The position numbers were made by a program, and so were the translations under genes. The notes under the pieces are model-generated. The model was given only the letters and a program-made list of their open reading frames with translations, made no database searches and was not told the DNA's origin. Source: Datnioides undecimradiatus (lineage: Eukaryota > Chordata > Actinopteri > Lobotiformes > Datnioididae). Taken from it: a stretch of 64,000 nucleotides of DNA. Shown piece after piece: positions 1 through 12,417 of this stretch. Position 1 is the stretch's first letter. Every line of letters begins with the position of its first letter. The stretch is from assembly GCA_008933995.1 (NCBI GenBank), contig WARS01000046.1, positions 8,570,526-8,634,525 on the forward strand, written 5' to 3'.

Positions 1-482
1 ATAAATCTCGTATCTCGCAGTGTACGACTGATTGCCGTTTAAATTGCTATAATTCCAAAAAAAAATCTTTGTTTCATATCGTTATATTTTGAAATATTTG
101 ACCGGACGTTGTAGTTATTTTGAAGTTCACGAGGTCGCACTGTTTTATTTTGAAACTTTAAACCGGAAAGCCATTTAGTTGCTGGTCAGTTGTCTGCGGA
201 GGACGAGGTCTGTTCACATATTCTATCGTTGATTGGATTGTTTACGGGCTAGCTGAAGCGGTGGCTAAAGAATTAAAGTAAACATTTAAGATACACATAT
301 TTGCCATTAACACGAAAACCCACCTGGAAACAGTGGAAGTGCCTCGTCCTCAGTGTAACGTCAGACGGCTAGCCTGCTAGCTAGCTCAGCTAACAACTTT
401 TCATTCATTACCGCCCGAGCACTTTTCTTTGTTGCTAGCTAACGGAAAGCTTTACTCACAACATTAGCTGGGCAGGACTGAG
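1..482 (+). promoter_or_regulatory. tbpl1: Probable promoter / 5' noncoding exon region of tbpl1
   Basis: The tbpl1 start codon lies at 1304 and no coding ORF is visible before it, so 5' noncoding sequence is expected here. A plausible donor (CTGAG|GTATCG) follows base 482, and a plausible acceptor (pyrimidine tract then CAAG) ends at 1194, so a noncoding exon could splice to the exon holding the ATG. A second possible acceptor ends at 917 (TTGCAG). The stretch holds five GCTAGC palindromes (248, 368, 376, 380, 434), with a sixth at 622. No TATA box is evident. The exact transcription start cannot be placed. Confidence 0.35.
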
Positions 483-1303
483 GTATCGTCGCTCTGTTGT
501 TTGTCTGTTGTTTTCATTGTACATTTCAGAGTAAATCTGTTGATAACAACACGTTAGTTCGTGCATTTACGCTAAATTAGTTTGAGTATCTGACAGCCGG
601 TTTGTTCGACTGGCAAGATTAGCTAGCATCATTCCCCCTAAACAAGCGTATCAATCGTGTTACTATATAATACAAGACTGAGATGTAGGAACTGTAACGC
701 CAAAAACATTTAATTTTAGATAAAATTGTTATACCCCACGCATTGACAGATTTACGGTTATGCCGCATTCAGTCATGAACACATTACTTTTCCTGATCTT
801 GCTTAATAATTTAATGGCAAAAGAGAGTAGCTCTGCTGTGGTGCAAAATAGCATAAAAGTACATCATAAAAATATTATTCTCTGACATGTTTAAATTGCT
901 TCTATTATTTCTTGCAGATGCCTCTGTGATTCGTGTTTTGAATCATATTCTTACAAGTAGAGGGGAACCATATAACTGCAGGATCAGGTGCTGCAACTAA
1001 GGTGGCAGGATAAACTCTCTTCCTACGATTTGAAGCTGATTGAACTGCTCGTGTGTGACTGTGACCCCAGAAAACAACTAAAACTGTAGCATTTAGCACT
1101 AGTTACTTTAAAAAAAACCAACTTGCATACACTGACATTTATCATTTGTAACCCTCATAAAAAAACGTAAATCCTGGGCCTTTTCCTTTTCAAGCTCATC
1201 CTGTCTTCTTGGCCATCCATGAAATGGTGGTGATGGTGACCTTGATGATAAATGTCTGAGGAGAAAGACCCCCTGGTCTGCTCGCTGCACCGCACACTTC
1301 CTC

Positions 1304-4002
1304 ATGGATTCCAGCAATGACGAGGCACTTGATATTATTGTCACCAATGTGGTGGCAACCTTCAGGACCAGGTGCCACCTCAACCTGCGCACCATTGCCT
1401 TAGAGGGTAGCAATGTCATCTATAAACCCGAAGTAGGGGTAAGGGAGAAAAACAGTTAAGGATTCATGGCAGATGTTTCTCCATATAAAAAAACACATAT
1501 CTCTATCATATCAAGGTTTATGATAATGATCATGTAGACACAGTTTTCATTTGTTTGATTTTTAGAAAGTCTTAATGAAGCTACGGAAACCCAAGATAAC
1601 AGCCTCAATCTGGTCCTCAGGGAAAATCATCTGCACTGGAGCAACAAGGTAGACACACTGCACATGAAACACTCACACAGGCTATCTAACCATTAGCTTA
1701 TTGCAAGATGTGTCCAAAAAATAAAAAGGAACTGAACATAACAAATAGAGCTGTTGGTTGCCAGAGGCCCATTCCATTTTTTTGGTGAAAGAAAAGTTGG
1801 CTGCTGATGGCCCTGGCTATCTTGTTGGTGTAGTAATGTTAGCTTCACCTGAATGTTTGAGCACATCTCCCCATCAACTGCCAAAATGCAGAGGAAAAAC
1901 ATCAGGTCATTTTCTTTTGTCAAATCAGCCGCAAAAAACTAGAGCACCCTTTGACTGATAACGTGTCATATTGCTTTTGTTTGCCCAAACACACACACAC
2001 AGTTTATATACCACCATTGTGCTTACGCTCACTCCTGCTCTCCTTTGTCTTTCAGCGAGGACGAGGCGAAGCTGGGCGCTCGCAGGTTAGCACGCTGTCT
2101 GCAGAAACTGGGCTTCAAGGTGAGAAGAATTACAAAGGTCTTGGTTAAAAACATTGCATCATATACCAGCTTGTCTTTTTTTGAAGGATGAGCCAGAATA
2201 TGAATATCATGACATCTATATATCATGTACAGTTTTTCATAAAATCTGATGAAGAACTGGATTTCAGATGATCTTGCTTAAGTAAAAAGTCCATGCAAGT
2301 AAGACTAGACCTTCCATTTATATGAAATATACATGAAGTATTTCAGATTTTTTGTGGAGAAATCTGAAAGAATAATTGCATTATAATATTAATTTGTACA
2401 AGACCTTTCACAATATTTCAAATCTATTCCAATAAAACTATAGTGGTAGTAATATTTAAGGTATATGCCTTAAAGCTGCTCTTCCATGAACAAAATAAAA
2501 CTTTGTGCTTCATCACACTATGTACATGACGACACGTTTTGACTCATCATTTGCTTTGGCTAGGTCACATCTCATGATTTGTAAACATAACATTGATGTG
2601 CAGCCAATCTGCAGGTCAAACCACGTGACTCAGTCTGCAGTCCAAATAGCTAATGTTTTAGATTTGTATTTGCTTTAGTTAAAGCTGAAATCTAGCAAAT
2701 TGTTCATGTTTACAGTTTCTGCAATAACTAGGTGACTAATCCAGTATACCCACCAATACTGAGGTAGTGAGGCCAAGAATGAGTTCTGCTTTAATGTAAA
2801 CGTATGTAACTATAACTACGTTTTTATATGTGTCTGTACATGTGTGTGTTGTCCTTTCAGGTGAGGTTCTCAGCCTTCAGAGTTGTGAACGTGCTGGCAG
2901 TGTGCTCCATGCCATTTGCAGTCCACCTTATAGACTTTACTAAGAACAACCGACCCATTGCCAGGTAATAACAGTGACTGTGACCAGTCTGAGCTAAGAT
3001 GCATTTAAGAATTCTTCATTTTGCTGTGTCCCGTGGCAGACCTCATCCCTCTGATATCACTACGGAAATTGAAATGTTTCATTAATGTTCATTTTGCTTC
3101 ATTAGCTTTCCTATCACCTATCATTATCATTTATTTTGGTAAATGACACCTAAGTTTATTATGACGTGAATAGCGGTTTAAAATGTTTGCAAGGTCAGGA
3201 GGACCTCTAGTGGTTGGACTTTGGTCAGCACTTTAATATGCTTTCCACACTATGATTAAAGCAAGCAAGCAAACAGAAGGTGCATATGTCGTAAGCTGCT
3301 GATTCCCTTGTTTATATGACAACAGGAGTACTGGCATACGGCATTGTGTACAACGTTTTATTCATCTTTACAAATATGTGCTGAAAGTACTTATTCTTAT
3401 GCTTGTGTGTTTGTCAGTTATGAACCAGAGCTCCATCCTGCTGCCACGTACAGGATCAAAAATCTTAAGGCTACTATACAGGTGTTCTCTACAGGCAGCA
3501 TCACAGTTACAGGTATCCACACATACATCTGCACACCCACTAAAACAGACACTGACCTCTCTGCACCCTACTTTACATAGAGGTGGAGGGCACACCAGCT
3601 TAAGGGATTGAGGTCACATTCTAATGCACTTTTATAGTCTGTTACAACCAGAAAAGCGGTTTGTAAATAACCTAAATTCCTTGAGGAATTTTACTCAGAG
3701 TGAAATAGTGTATGCCCTCTTTGTAAGTAAGTCGATGCATCAGGTTTATCTTAAAAATAGAATAAATTATTTTGCTGCTCTTATTTCTGTTTTGAACTTT
3801 GTTTTGTCCTCTGTGAATCTCTGTATGTCTGTCTGTGGAGTTAATTTCTGTTTTCTGCGTGTCCTTCCTGCCCCACCCCCACTCCTTTCTATCCCACTAT
3901 TCAGGACCAAATGTGCAGAATGTGGCCACAGCTGTTGAGCAAGTCTACCCGCTGCTGTTCGAGTGTCAGAAACCCCTCTGCAAAATAACAGAAAAAAGTT
4001 AA
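1304..4002 (+). CDS. tbpl1: TBP-like protein 1 (TBPL1/TLF/TRF2), six coding exons
   Basis: TBP-related factor that binds TFIIA/TFIIB and supports transcription from TATA-less promoters in the nucleus. Coding exons: 1304-1438, 1566-1648, 2056-2119, 2861-2964, 3418-3512, 3905-4002. All introns are GT-AG and phases close to 579 nt, giving 192 residues (human 186). The product begins MDSSNDEALDIIVTNVV and contains KVLMKLRKPKITASIWSSGK, then TKNNRP, SYEPELHPA and FSTGSITVTG; these lie in the two direct repeats of the TBP saddle fold. It is near-collinear with human TBPL1. The C-terminus (CQKPLCKITEKS) differs from the human end and is slightly longer. The start is the first ATG in the exon and matches the human N-terminus. 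The gene is convergent with slc2a12. The family is certain; exact exon ends are by eye. Confidence 0.95.
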
Positions 4003-5414
4003 AGACAGAAGAAATGAAGGGAAAGAGAAGTCACGTCCGAATTGTTTGTTACAAGTGAAGAACCTTGAGCACCTTATCTTTGGATTTATTTGCTTGATTT
4101 TATCCCCACACGGCAACAACCACATACTTCTACCATGGACTGGATGTCACCTGGAATTTTAAAAATGCACAGCCGTAGTCGGACTTTTAAACCGTCCATC
4201 TCACATAATGTCATTGCTGTTGTGGATTGTGTGTGATTTTAACAATCTCAACTTAAATTACAGTTACGTCTCTCAAACTTAAGCGGCACTTCCTCCTCCA
4301 GACCTGACTGCCACTGAAGAGGGTGGAGCTTATTTGCTTTTTATTTGCTCTGGACGCTTTTGCATGGATACAGGAAGACAGACGTAACCATGTTAATGCA
4401 GTGGTGACCATTGTGAAGAGTCCTTTTGTTAACACTCAGAAGCCTCAAATTTGACTGCAACAAATCGTCCTATTTGCCGTTTTCTCTGAAAGAATCTCCA
4501 TCCATGGCTCATGTGTACATGTGTTATTGCTAATATAAGATGTCTACTGCAATACTTATAGATTAACAGCCATCAAACCATATGCTGAGTCTGGACTGTT
4601 GCACATGTACACAAGGTAAAGGGAGGTCTTTCTGCAGATACACATATCTTCTCACAGTATGCATTAACCCCTGATTTTAATTGCTGGATTCTCATTTTCT
4701 TATGCTGTTTGTCAGTTCACTATGAATTTGTTCTCTTGTCTATACTCCATCAGCTCAGAATGCACACGTGCGATTTCATTTCTTGCAAAAAATAGTTTTT
4801 AACAGAATGCAACTATGTAACTGTTTTTGTAAACTTGACTCCTCATTTACATTTACTTGACTCAACGACTGGTTAGCCTCTCACTATAATGGTAATGAAA
4901 CAAAGCAAGACAGGTTTTAAAAAGTTTTTAAAACTTTGTTCACAACTGATCAACAAAAGAGCTGTAAAAGCACAGGACTTTTATGTTCCAGTAAAGAACT
5001 CATAGCTTCAAAGCCTGCCACTTAACGTTGTATAGCAGTTAGCTCACCACAGCTACCAGGCGAGTGGTTCGTATGACTTTCTGAAGCAATGGAAGACCAT
5101 AAACAGTGATCAAAGACACCATGCTTACAGCATCAGCTAGTACCTAAACTGTCTGATAAACAAACCTTTCATAGAAAACCATTCTGTTAACAAGATAACA
5201 AGAGTGAGAGGTTGTGGTGTTTTGAGGGGGAATGAAACTGGTGAGAGGCAGGTATAATATGTTTGTATAAAAGGCACCTGATGGGAAATATGTTGACGAA
5301 CACTTTGTCTTAAGTATGTGGGACAGACTTGAACCAGTGTTAGCAGAAGATTTGTGACACTCGTTCAGAATTTTTGTATTTTGTATAAAAATAAAGGTTA
5401 ATGATTAAAATAAA
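4003..5414 (+). other. tbpl1: 3' UTR of tbpl1 with poly(A) signals
   Basis: About 1.4 kb of AT-rich sequence follows the stop codon with no further coding potential. Two AATAAA hexamers (5390-5395 and 5409-5414) close the stretch and are the first tandem pair in a sensible position. The last exon therefore probably ends near 5430. Assigned by position and signal only. Confidence 0.6.
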
Positions 5415-5596
5415 CAGGCCACCCCAAGGCTACTGTGTTTACTCTCATTTCCATCATTTCTAGGTGAAAGGGTTTCAATATGAAATGTTCTCTAAGATTC
5501 TGTGTGACAGATACTGCAAATGCATTTCTACACCTGCTCACATGAAAATGCTAAAAAAAAAAGAGCGTCACAGTACAGAATTAAAAATGTGCAATT

Positions 5597-6569
5597 TTTA
5601 ATGAAAACAGATGAACACAGTCATTCTTGCTGTAAAACTTGAAGCTTGTTAATCAACTAAGAATCATTTTGGCATCATTGACGCAAGTAAAAACACTGTT
5701 TGACGCTTCCATTACAACAGTACCAGATATATAACCTACCCGATATTACCATTAGACCTGATGTGTTTAGTGCTGGTTGCTTATTCTTGGGGATTCAGTG
5801 ACACTGGAGCTGAGCCTTGTTTATCTGTTTGCTTGTTTCCACAAAATGTGGGGAGATACCAAGAGACCTGCCCTGCAGCATAACCGGTATGACTGGTTTA
5901 AGCTATGTTAAGTGTTGTTACCTTACATGTAACAGGGAGCAGCATATAAATAATGTTTAAAGAATTAATGTGCAGTCATTACACATAAATATCATTGCAC
6001 ACACTTTTGACATTTGAGGTGATTACTGTCAGTTTCTTTTTTTAGTACATCTTCGATTTTCCAACATGTCAGGTCAAAACGGAAAAAGAGACGAAGAGAC
6101 TAGCAGCACAGTTTCAGCAGTCAGTTGTACTGGCTAATTTCCCTTTCTGCATTATTTGAGCTGTATTCTTAAATAGAGAAGAGGTACAGAAAGTAAGGAA
6201 TTAAATATTATGCGTATTTGATATAATCACATATACAGTCCCCTATGTTGACCTTTCCTTACGGCAGGAGTGAACCCTGAGCTATCCTCATTTTGAACAC
6301 ATATACAAAACTATTATTTCGTTCATTATGTGTAATTTCCACCATCCCTGCTGTCTCCTGCCTTTACGTACATATGCAGCTATAAGGAATTATATAACAT
6401 TGACAATAGTATAGTAAACAGCTGGTACTGCAGGAACACAGGTAGAGATGTCAGTGAGATGAATAACTGAACCCCAAATTCTTAACAGTGCTAACCCATT
6501 GTCCTTCTGGATCCTTGCTCCTGACTCTGTGTCAGGTGAGGTGTGCACAGTTGTGGTCTGTTACAGTAA
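5597..6569 (-). other. slc2a12: 3' UTR of slc2a12
   Basis: Runs from the slc2a12 stop codon toward tbpl1 on the minus strand without coding potential. An ATTAAA variant signal on the minus strand (5602-5597) is a candidate poly(A) signal. If it is used, the convergent tbpl1 and slc2a12 transcripts end less than about 200 bp apart. Confidence 0.4.
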
Positions 6570-9500
6570 TCAGACATTGGCTGGAATCTCTGTGGATGTG
6601 CTGCTGCTGCTGATCAAGCTCTCCTGAGGCTGAACCTCCCGACAGAGCCTCACCTCAAAATGTTTTCTGGTAAAACAGAGAAAGGACAGATGGAAGATAA
6701 AGAAAAATACATAGCAAACAACATATATTGATTGCATTCAGGTTAGGTGTTAGCTGCCACTCACTTCTTAGCCAGTTCTTTTGATATCTCCTCCAGTGTG
6801 CGACCTTTGGTCTCAGGGACACAGAGGATGACAAACACCAGTAGAACAAAGCTCATGGCAGCGTAGAGGAACATCACATTGGGAACACCAATCTTTTCTA
6901 GAGAAACAGCAGCACAGACATACACCTTACTTCAGGGCATCAGCTTAGTCAGCATACTTGTGTGATCTGCTTGCTGTAACCTACTTGCAGCTTTTGTGAT
7001 AAAGTTTAGATGGACATGACAAGAATAACTGGCAAATTATACAAATTAGGTCAAAACCTATGCCCTATGAAGCTGCATATCAAGATATAAATGTCTGAGA
7101 AGGAAATAAGCATTGTAAGTGCAATCTGTTTTGCTGATCCTACAGTATTATGACTCCACAACTGTCTGACAACAGTCTGATCAGTAGCATGAACAAACTG
7201 AGATGCATCTCTTTTTCTTCCAGGAAGTGAAACGTGTTTAGAATTAAAATTGCTGACCATAATCAGAACAGAATTTGCTGACTTGTTGTTACAAATATCA
7301 CAAACTATTCATCTTTTATTGCTTGTTCTTGGCAAAACATAGTCAAACTCATAAACATGTACTGTAGTTCAAAATGTTCAGTAACACTTAATTTCTGACT
7401 GTAGAACAGCTTCATGAAAATTAAAGCTCTGCTGCAATTAGTTTGTACCTAAAATTAATAATACATTACACACACACACCTGTAATTGTAAGGAAGGTCA
7501 TGGAGATGAGCAGGTTAGTGGCCCAGTTTACAGCAGACACCACAGACACAGCCCTGCCTCTGACACCCATCGGAAAGATCTCACTGAGAACCACATACAC
7601 CACTGGAGAGGTAAGAATACAAAGACAATAAATGACAATAGTTAATAAGGCCTAAGCCCAAGTAACATGAAGCAAAATAGCTTTGTATAAATTGATATCT
7701 GCTTTGTGTGTGTGTGGAGTTGTCAGCCTGCTTTAAAGCTTTAAAGTCAAGGTCCATACGGCTTTATCTGGGGAACTGTAGCATTTCAATGTACACTTAA
7801 CCTAAGCCTGGTTATTGTATGATAACCAGTGTTGAACTTTGTACTTCACAGTACAACGTGTTACAGGCTGCGGCCATTAGAACCAAATTAAGAGAAATTT
7901 TCTCAACACATAAGTGCCTGTAGGTGGAATGGCCCGAGGGGTTATTACATGGTAGATTACCTGTTAGATGTTTTTTATTTGGGTGTGTGTGTGTAAAGAG
8001 GGAATAAAATTGAATAAATGGATGCTCACTTGGCCCGAGGCTAATGGAGAATGCTGCCACATACACCAGCAAGCTGATCAATGACACCAACTTCAGTGAG
8101 GACGACATCTCAACAAAAGTCTTTCCTCCTACCGACTCCACAATCCCATCATCCTCTGTCTTAGTCCACTGTGCCTCCACACTGGTCCACTGGGTGGGGA
8201 GGCTAGTAGCAAACATGTCGCTGTCGTCAAAGTCTACAAAGGTTTTGTTTGAATCCCATGGCGTATACGTGTGGTTCAGTATAGTCTGACTTTTACACAG
8301 GCTGGTGAGGTGAGTGTGGCTCTGCAGCGTCAATGTACCGAGTGCAACTAGTGACATTCCCATAGCTACAGCGCCCACGCACAAAAAGCTTTTGGGTCCC
8401 ACACGGTCGACCAGCAACACAGCCGGGATGGTGCCAACGACTTTGACCACCCCGAACCCCGTGGAGGCCAAGGTTGCTGCCGCATCACTGTTGAAGCCTA
8501 CACTGCGGAGAAGTGGTGATGCGTAGGAGAGAATGTTGGGCTGACCAGTCGCCTGCTGAAGGAAGACTAAGGCCACACCTGTTAGCAGGCGTGAACGCAA
8601 GTTTGCCTTGGCACTGAACAACTCCCAGAAACTATGCTCTGATTCCTCTTTAAGTCCTGCCTGGATGTCTCTGAGCTCCACTTCCACATGCTCCTGAACC
8701 CCACCTCTCATCCTGGCCAGCACTATCCGGGCCTGATCCACCTTTCCCTGAGCAACCAGGAAGCGTGGACTGGGTGGTAAGAACATGAGTGCACAGATCT
8801 GCAGCAGCGCTGGGGGGATCACTAGTCCGAAGGTGTATGCCCAGCCGTGGGGCAGAGTGGCAAAGGCGTAACTACAGCTGAATCCCAGCATCACACCTAC
8901 AACCAGCATCAGCTCGTACAGCGTCACCAGCAGACCCCTCCTCTCCCTCGGTGAGATCTCTGCAATGTACAGACATGCTCCTGTCCCTGACAGTGCTGTT
9001 CCCATGCCAACTACCACACGGCCCAGTGTGAGAGCGATAAGTGACGTGATGGCGATGAGCACGACGGTCCCTCCGATCACCAGGGCAGCACTCAGGAGCA
9101 AAGAGCAGCGGCGACCATAGCGATCCAGAATGGGACCTCCGGCCAGGCAGATGAGGAGAGCACCGAGCAGGTGGGAGCTGACCAGCAGTTCCTGCTCCTG
9201 GCAGGAGAGGGAGAGGAGTCCCCGCAGCTGCAGCAGGACTCCAGAGGTGAGGCCCATTTCATAGCCCAGCATCAGTCCACTCAGAGAGGCCGCTACAGCT
9301 GCTACTATCACCAGCCAGCTGCAGCCTGGGGAGAGGGACAGAAACACAGATAACATGTGTTTAAGATATCAACTATCCAACAAAAGGTCTAAAGTTTGTT
9401 TAAGGGCCCACAGTCATTGCTACATCTTCACCTGACAGCAGGTTCAAAGCAAATGCGTATAATTAAGTTCTATGACAGTGTAGGATTTGTCAACATTAGT

Positions 9501-10627
9501 AATGTTATACAGACTATTATTATATTCAGAGTGGGCATAACTTATAGTATACATTAAAACTGAAAGTTAAAATTACACTAAATTGGTGAAACAAATGACT
9601 TGGCCCCTGGTAACATGATGTACTGCCTCATTCCTTGCACAGCCCCATGACGCACCTGTACTCAGGCTTATGCTGATCGTGCAGATGATTTCAGTAACAA
9701 ATGATAAGGTTCAGGGCTTAAACTGGACATAGACAGATACTGTGTTTCAACTTGATATATCACTCAGTGGCTTGTGTATCTCTGTAGCCTACTGAGCTCG
9801 ATAAGTGTATTTCTCTCAAAGTTGGGGCATTTGTCATACTGATTTTCTTATGTTTTAGAACATTGTGTATTTTGCCCTGCCTTGTCATAATATGCAAAAC
9901 TATGTAAAACTGATCACTGACCATTTCATTTGGTCAACAAGTTCACACTTGTTATAATAAACTGCTAAATATTATGACAGCAAAATTGTTAAAATATATA
10001 CTTAGCTAGCGTCGTGGTGTCAATCTGTTACCAGTTATTATTATTACCAATAGGGCAGCAGGGAAGTCCTGAGGGCAATGATCAAGTTAAACCTCTCATG
10101 TCAGCGAGTGTCTGGGCAGCGAGGTGTTAAGGAGCAACCCCAGCAGGGTTATTATGTTATGTAGCTGACCCCACACCATGGCCTGCCTGGACTGTGGCCA
10201 ATAAGACAACCATTTGTTTATTCTGCTCATCAAAAGTACACTGTGCTCTTGTTTACAGCTTGTCAGGCTTTAAAGCAGCATGAGGTATCATGTGAATTTG
10301 TACATAAAGGAAACAGATTGTCTACATGGGAAGAAAAAAGGCTGACAGCTTGATGTGTGAGGGAAGACTCCAGTAAAAGGCAAGAAATATGAACATCAAT
10401 AAATCACTGTAATATATAAAAAGACAAAAACAAGCACATTTTAGTGAACCATGTTCTATAACTTTTGGCAGGACCACAGCTTCTCTCCCTGTAGGTTTCC
10501 CCAACCATGAAGTCGCCTTAACAGTGCTGACTGTGTGAAATTAGAGGTCAGAGGTTCACAAGAAGAATGCTGAAGCAATCTTGTAAACTATTGTGTGTGC
10601 GTGTGTGTGAGTGTTTGTGTGTGTGTA

Positions 10628-10661
<34 letters not shown>

Positions 10662-12417
10662 TGTGTGTGAGTGTGAGGAGTTCATGCCTTCATGTGTTGT
10701 CTCACATGAACAGACAGATTCGTTATCATTACAATGGGACAGATAGTGAAGGAATAAGTAGAAAACCAATGAGATTCAGTTATTATTGGTCCTTGTTTTT
10801 GTTGTTCTATAACTGTTTGGTATTGCTGTCAATTCAATGTGCATTATTTTCTTCAACAGCTTTGAATGAATTACACTGTACTTGAGTTTTTGTTATTACT
10901 TACATCTGCTGAGTAATTCTATAGGTTGCAGATTTATATTTAATTAACATTTTCCTGAAAATCTTCTTTGTGAGACTTTTTTTGTTATTGTAATTCAATA
11001 ATCATGGCACAACGTGCAAGAAAAACAAAGGCACAGCTGCAAACTGCAGGATCCTATAAGACTGTCACACTGCAGCACCTCACACTGCTTTTATGTAAGT
11101 GACATTATCTAGAAATGAGATTGCAGTGTTTTACATTGTAGATTGTGCTCACTTGTAATACAGTCTTTCATATCCTGTGTGCATTTCAAATTGTAATTTC
11201 TGAAACATTTAAAATGTGTTATACATTTAAAGACATGTATAGATGTACTTTTGTCATGAACAACTGTAACTGAACTTATTTTCACTTCTAATATCAATGC
11301 ACACACCTAATTTCAGAATCATTATCACACTACTATTGTGATACCTGGCTGACGAGGAGGTCAATGATCTAATGGCAGCATTTTATGGTGTGGAAACGAT
11401 CCCTTGGATCCCTATTCTAATGTGTAAGTCAATGCAAGGCTTTTTAATCACATCATATATTCATGCAGCAACGTTCTCAACACATGTTACATCTGGTCTG
11501 TAGACCATTTCAGTCCATGTGTTGGTGAAACTTACAACCCACAAACAGATTTCCTGTGACTGGATATGTTGCTATTGGGAAATGTTTGGCTTGCGAGGTT
11601 GCAGCTCTCCCAGTTTACGATATGAGTAAGGTCTAATGTCATACTGAAAACAAAGTGGAAATAAATATAACTGGTTAACTGATCTGACTTTCATGGGGCA
11701 CACAGTTTTTGATGAGTGTGTGTCTCGCACGACCCAGGTCAGAGTGACCCAGCACACAATGAGAGTCATAAACTTTTGGCTTCATCATCAACGTTAATCT
11801 GTTTTTGAGAAAGCTGCCACTGTAAAGAAGTTACACATGCAACTAACTACATATTTTTTATTAAAGCTGAGTTGTCACATATTTTGGGAAATTCATACAC
11901 CTGTTCCTGACATGAACTGTCTGTGTGTGTGACTAATGAATAACTCTGATTAGTAGAACTTTTGACATCGGTCCAAGTTCCAGATTTTCTTGGGGCTTTT
12001 TCTCAGAAAGGTGTCTACATAGCTCTATTAAACTGCTTCTTGGAACAGGTTAGTGTCAAAAAAAATGATTTTCAGTTTAATCAGATTTTTTAATAGACTC
12101 AAGTGTTTGTTATGGCTCAGAGTTGGAAGCCAGGGAATGTAAGTTGTAAAGGGAGGAGCCCATTTGAATTAAGCAGGTACACCCTCACTAAACATCTACA
12201 TTAAGTAATATGCAAGCATTTAAGAAAACACTGGCACGCCTGTGGCTTAGACATGAATTCACTTTAAAAAAAACAGGTTATTATATTGATTAAAAAAATA
12301 ATGACGATGTCTGTGTGTACCTGGGCCTTTGGGTGGGGCCAGTTTCTGGGCCTCAGAGGAATGGCTGTCTGAGAGGTAAGAGGCCATCTTCTTGATCTCA
12401 CTGTTGTGGTCCATCAT
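6570..12417 (-). CDS. slc2a12: Solute carrier family 2 member 12 (GLUT12), five coding exons
   Basis: Class III facilitative hexose transporter of the plasma and endosomal membranes. Coding exons, 5' to 3': 12417-12321, 9325-8030, 7602-7480, 6897-6765, 6666-6570; phases close to 1746 nt, 581 residues. Twelve membrane segments are expected. Sugar transporter motifs are DRYGRR (100-105), PPSPRFL (216-222), QQATGQPN (289-296) and PETKG (533-537). The large loop before the tenth membrane segment carries sequons NHT (383) and NKT (392), as expected for class III loop 9. Exon 4 would hit a stop at its end (AAG TGA), but AA|GTGAGT is a good donor and exon 5 adds an in-frame hydrophilic tail. The first ATG (12417) has weak context (T at -3); the next (12414) is strong and may be the true start. 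The usual GPMPW after membrane segment 10 reads GPMVY here. Confidence 0.95.
9326..12320 (-). other. First coding intron of slc2a12
   Basis: Intron between the N-terminal exon and the large transporter exon. It contains one long impure (TG)n tract (10592-10676) and otherwise AT-rich sequence. I see no extra exon and no transposon I can name in it. Confidence 0.7.
10592..10676. repeat. Impure (TG)n microsatellite
   Basis: About 85 bp of TG dinucleotides broken by single C, A and T changes, inside the slc2a12 intron. The small ORFs through it are repeat artefacts. Confidence 0.9.

Noticed and set aside
6765-6770. GLUT12 ending at the TGA just after AAG AAG in exon 4
   Set aside because: The same bases form a good donor (AA|GTGAGT) and the next exon is in phase with a hydrophilic tail, as in human GLUT12.
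10592-10885. Long ORFs with runs of Val-Cys or His-Thr, here and at other CA/TG tracts
   Set aside because: They are translations of (CA)n/(TG)n microsatellites with no splice context or domain.
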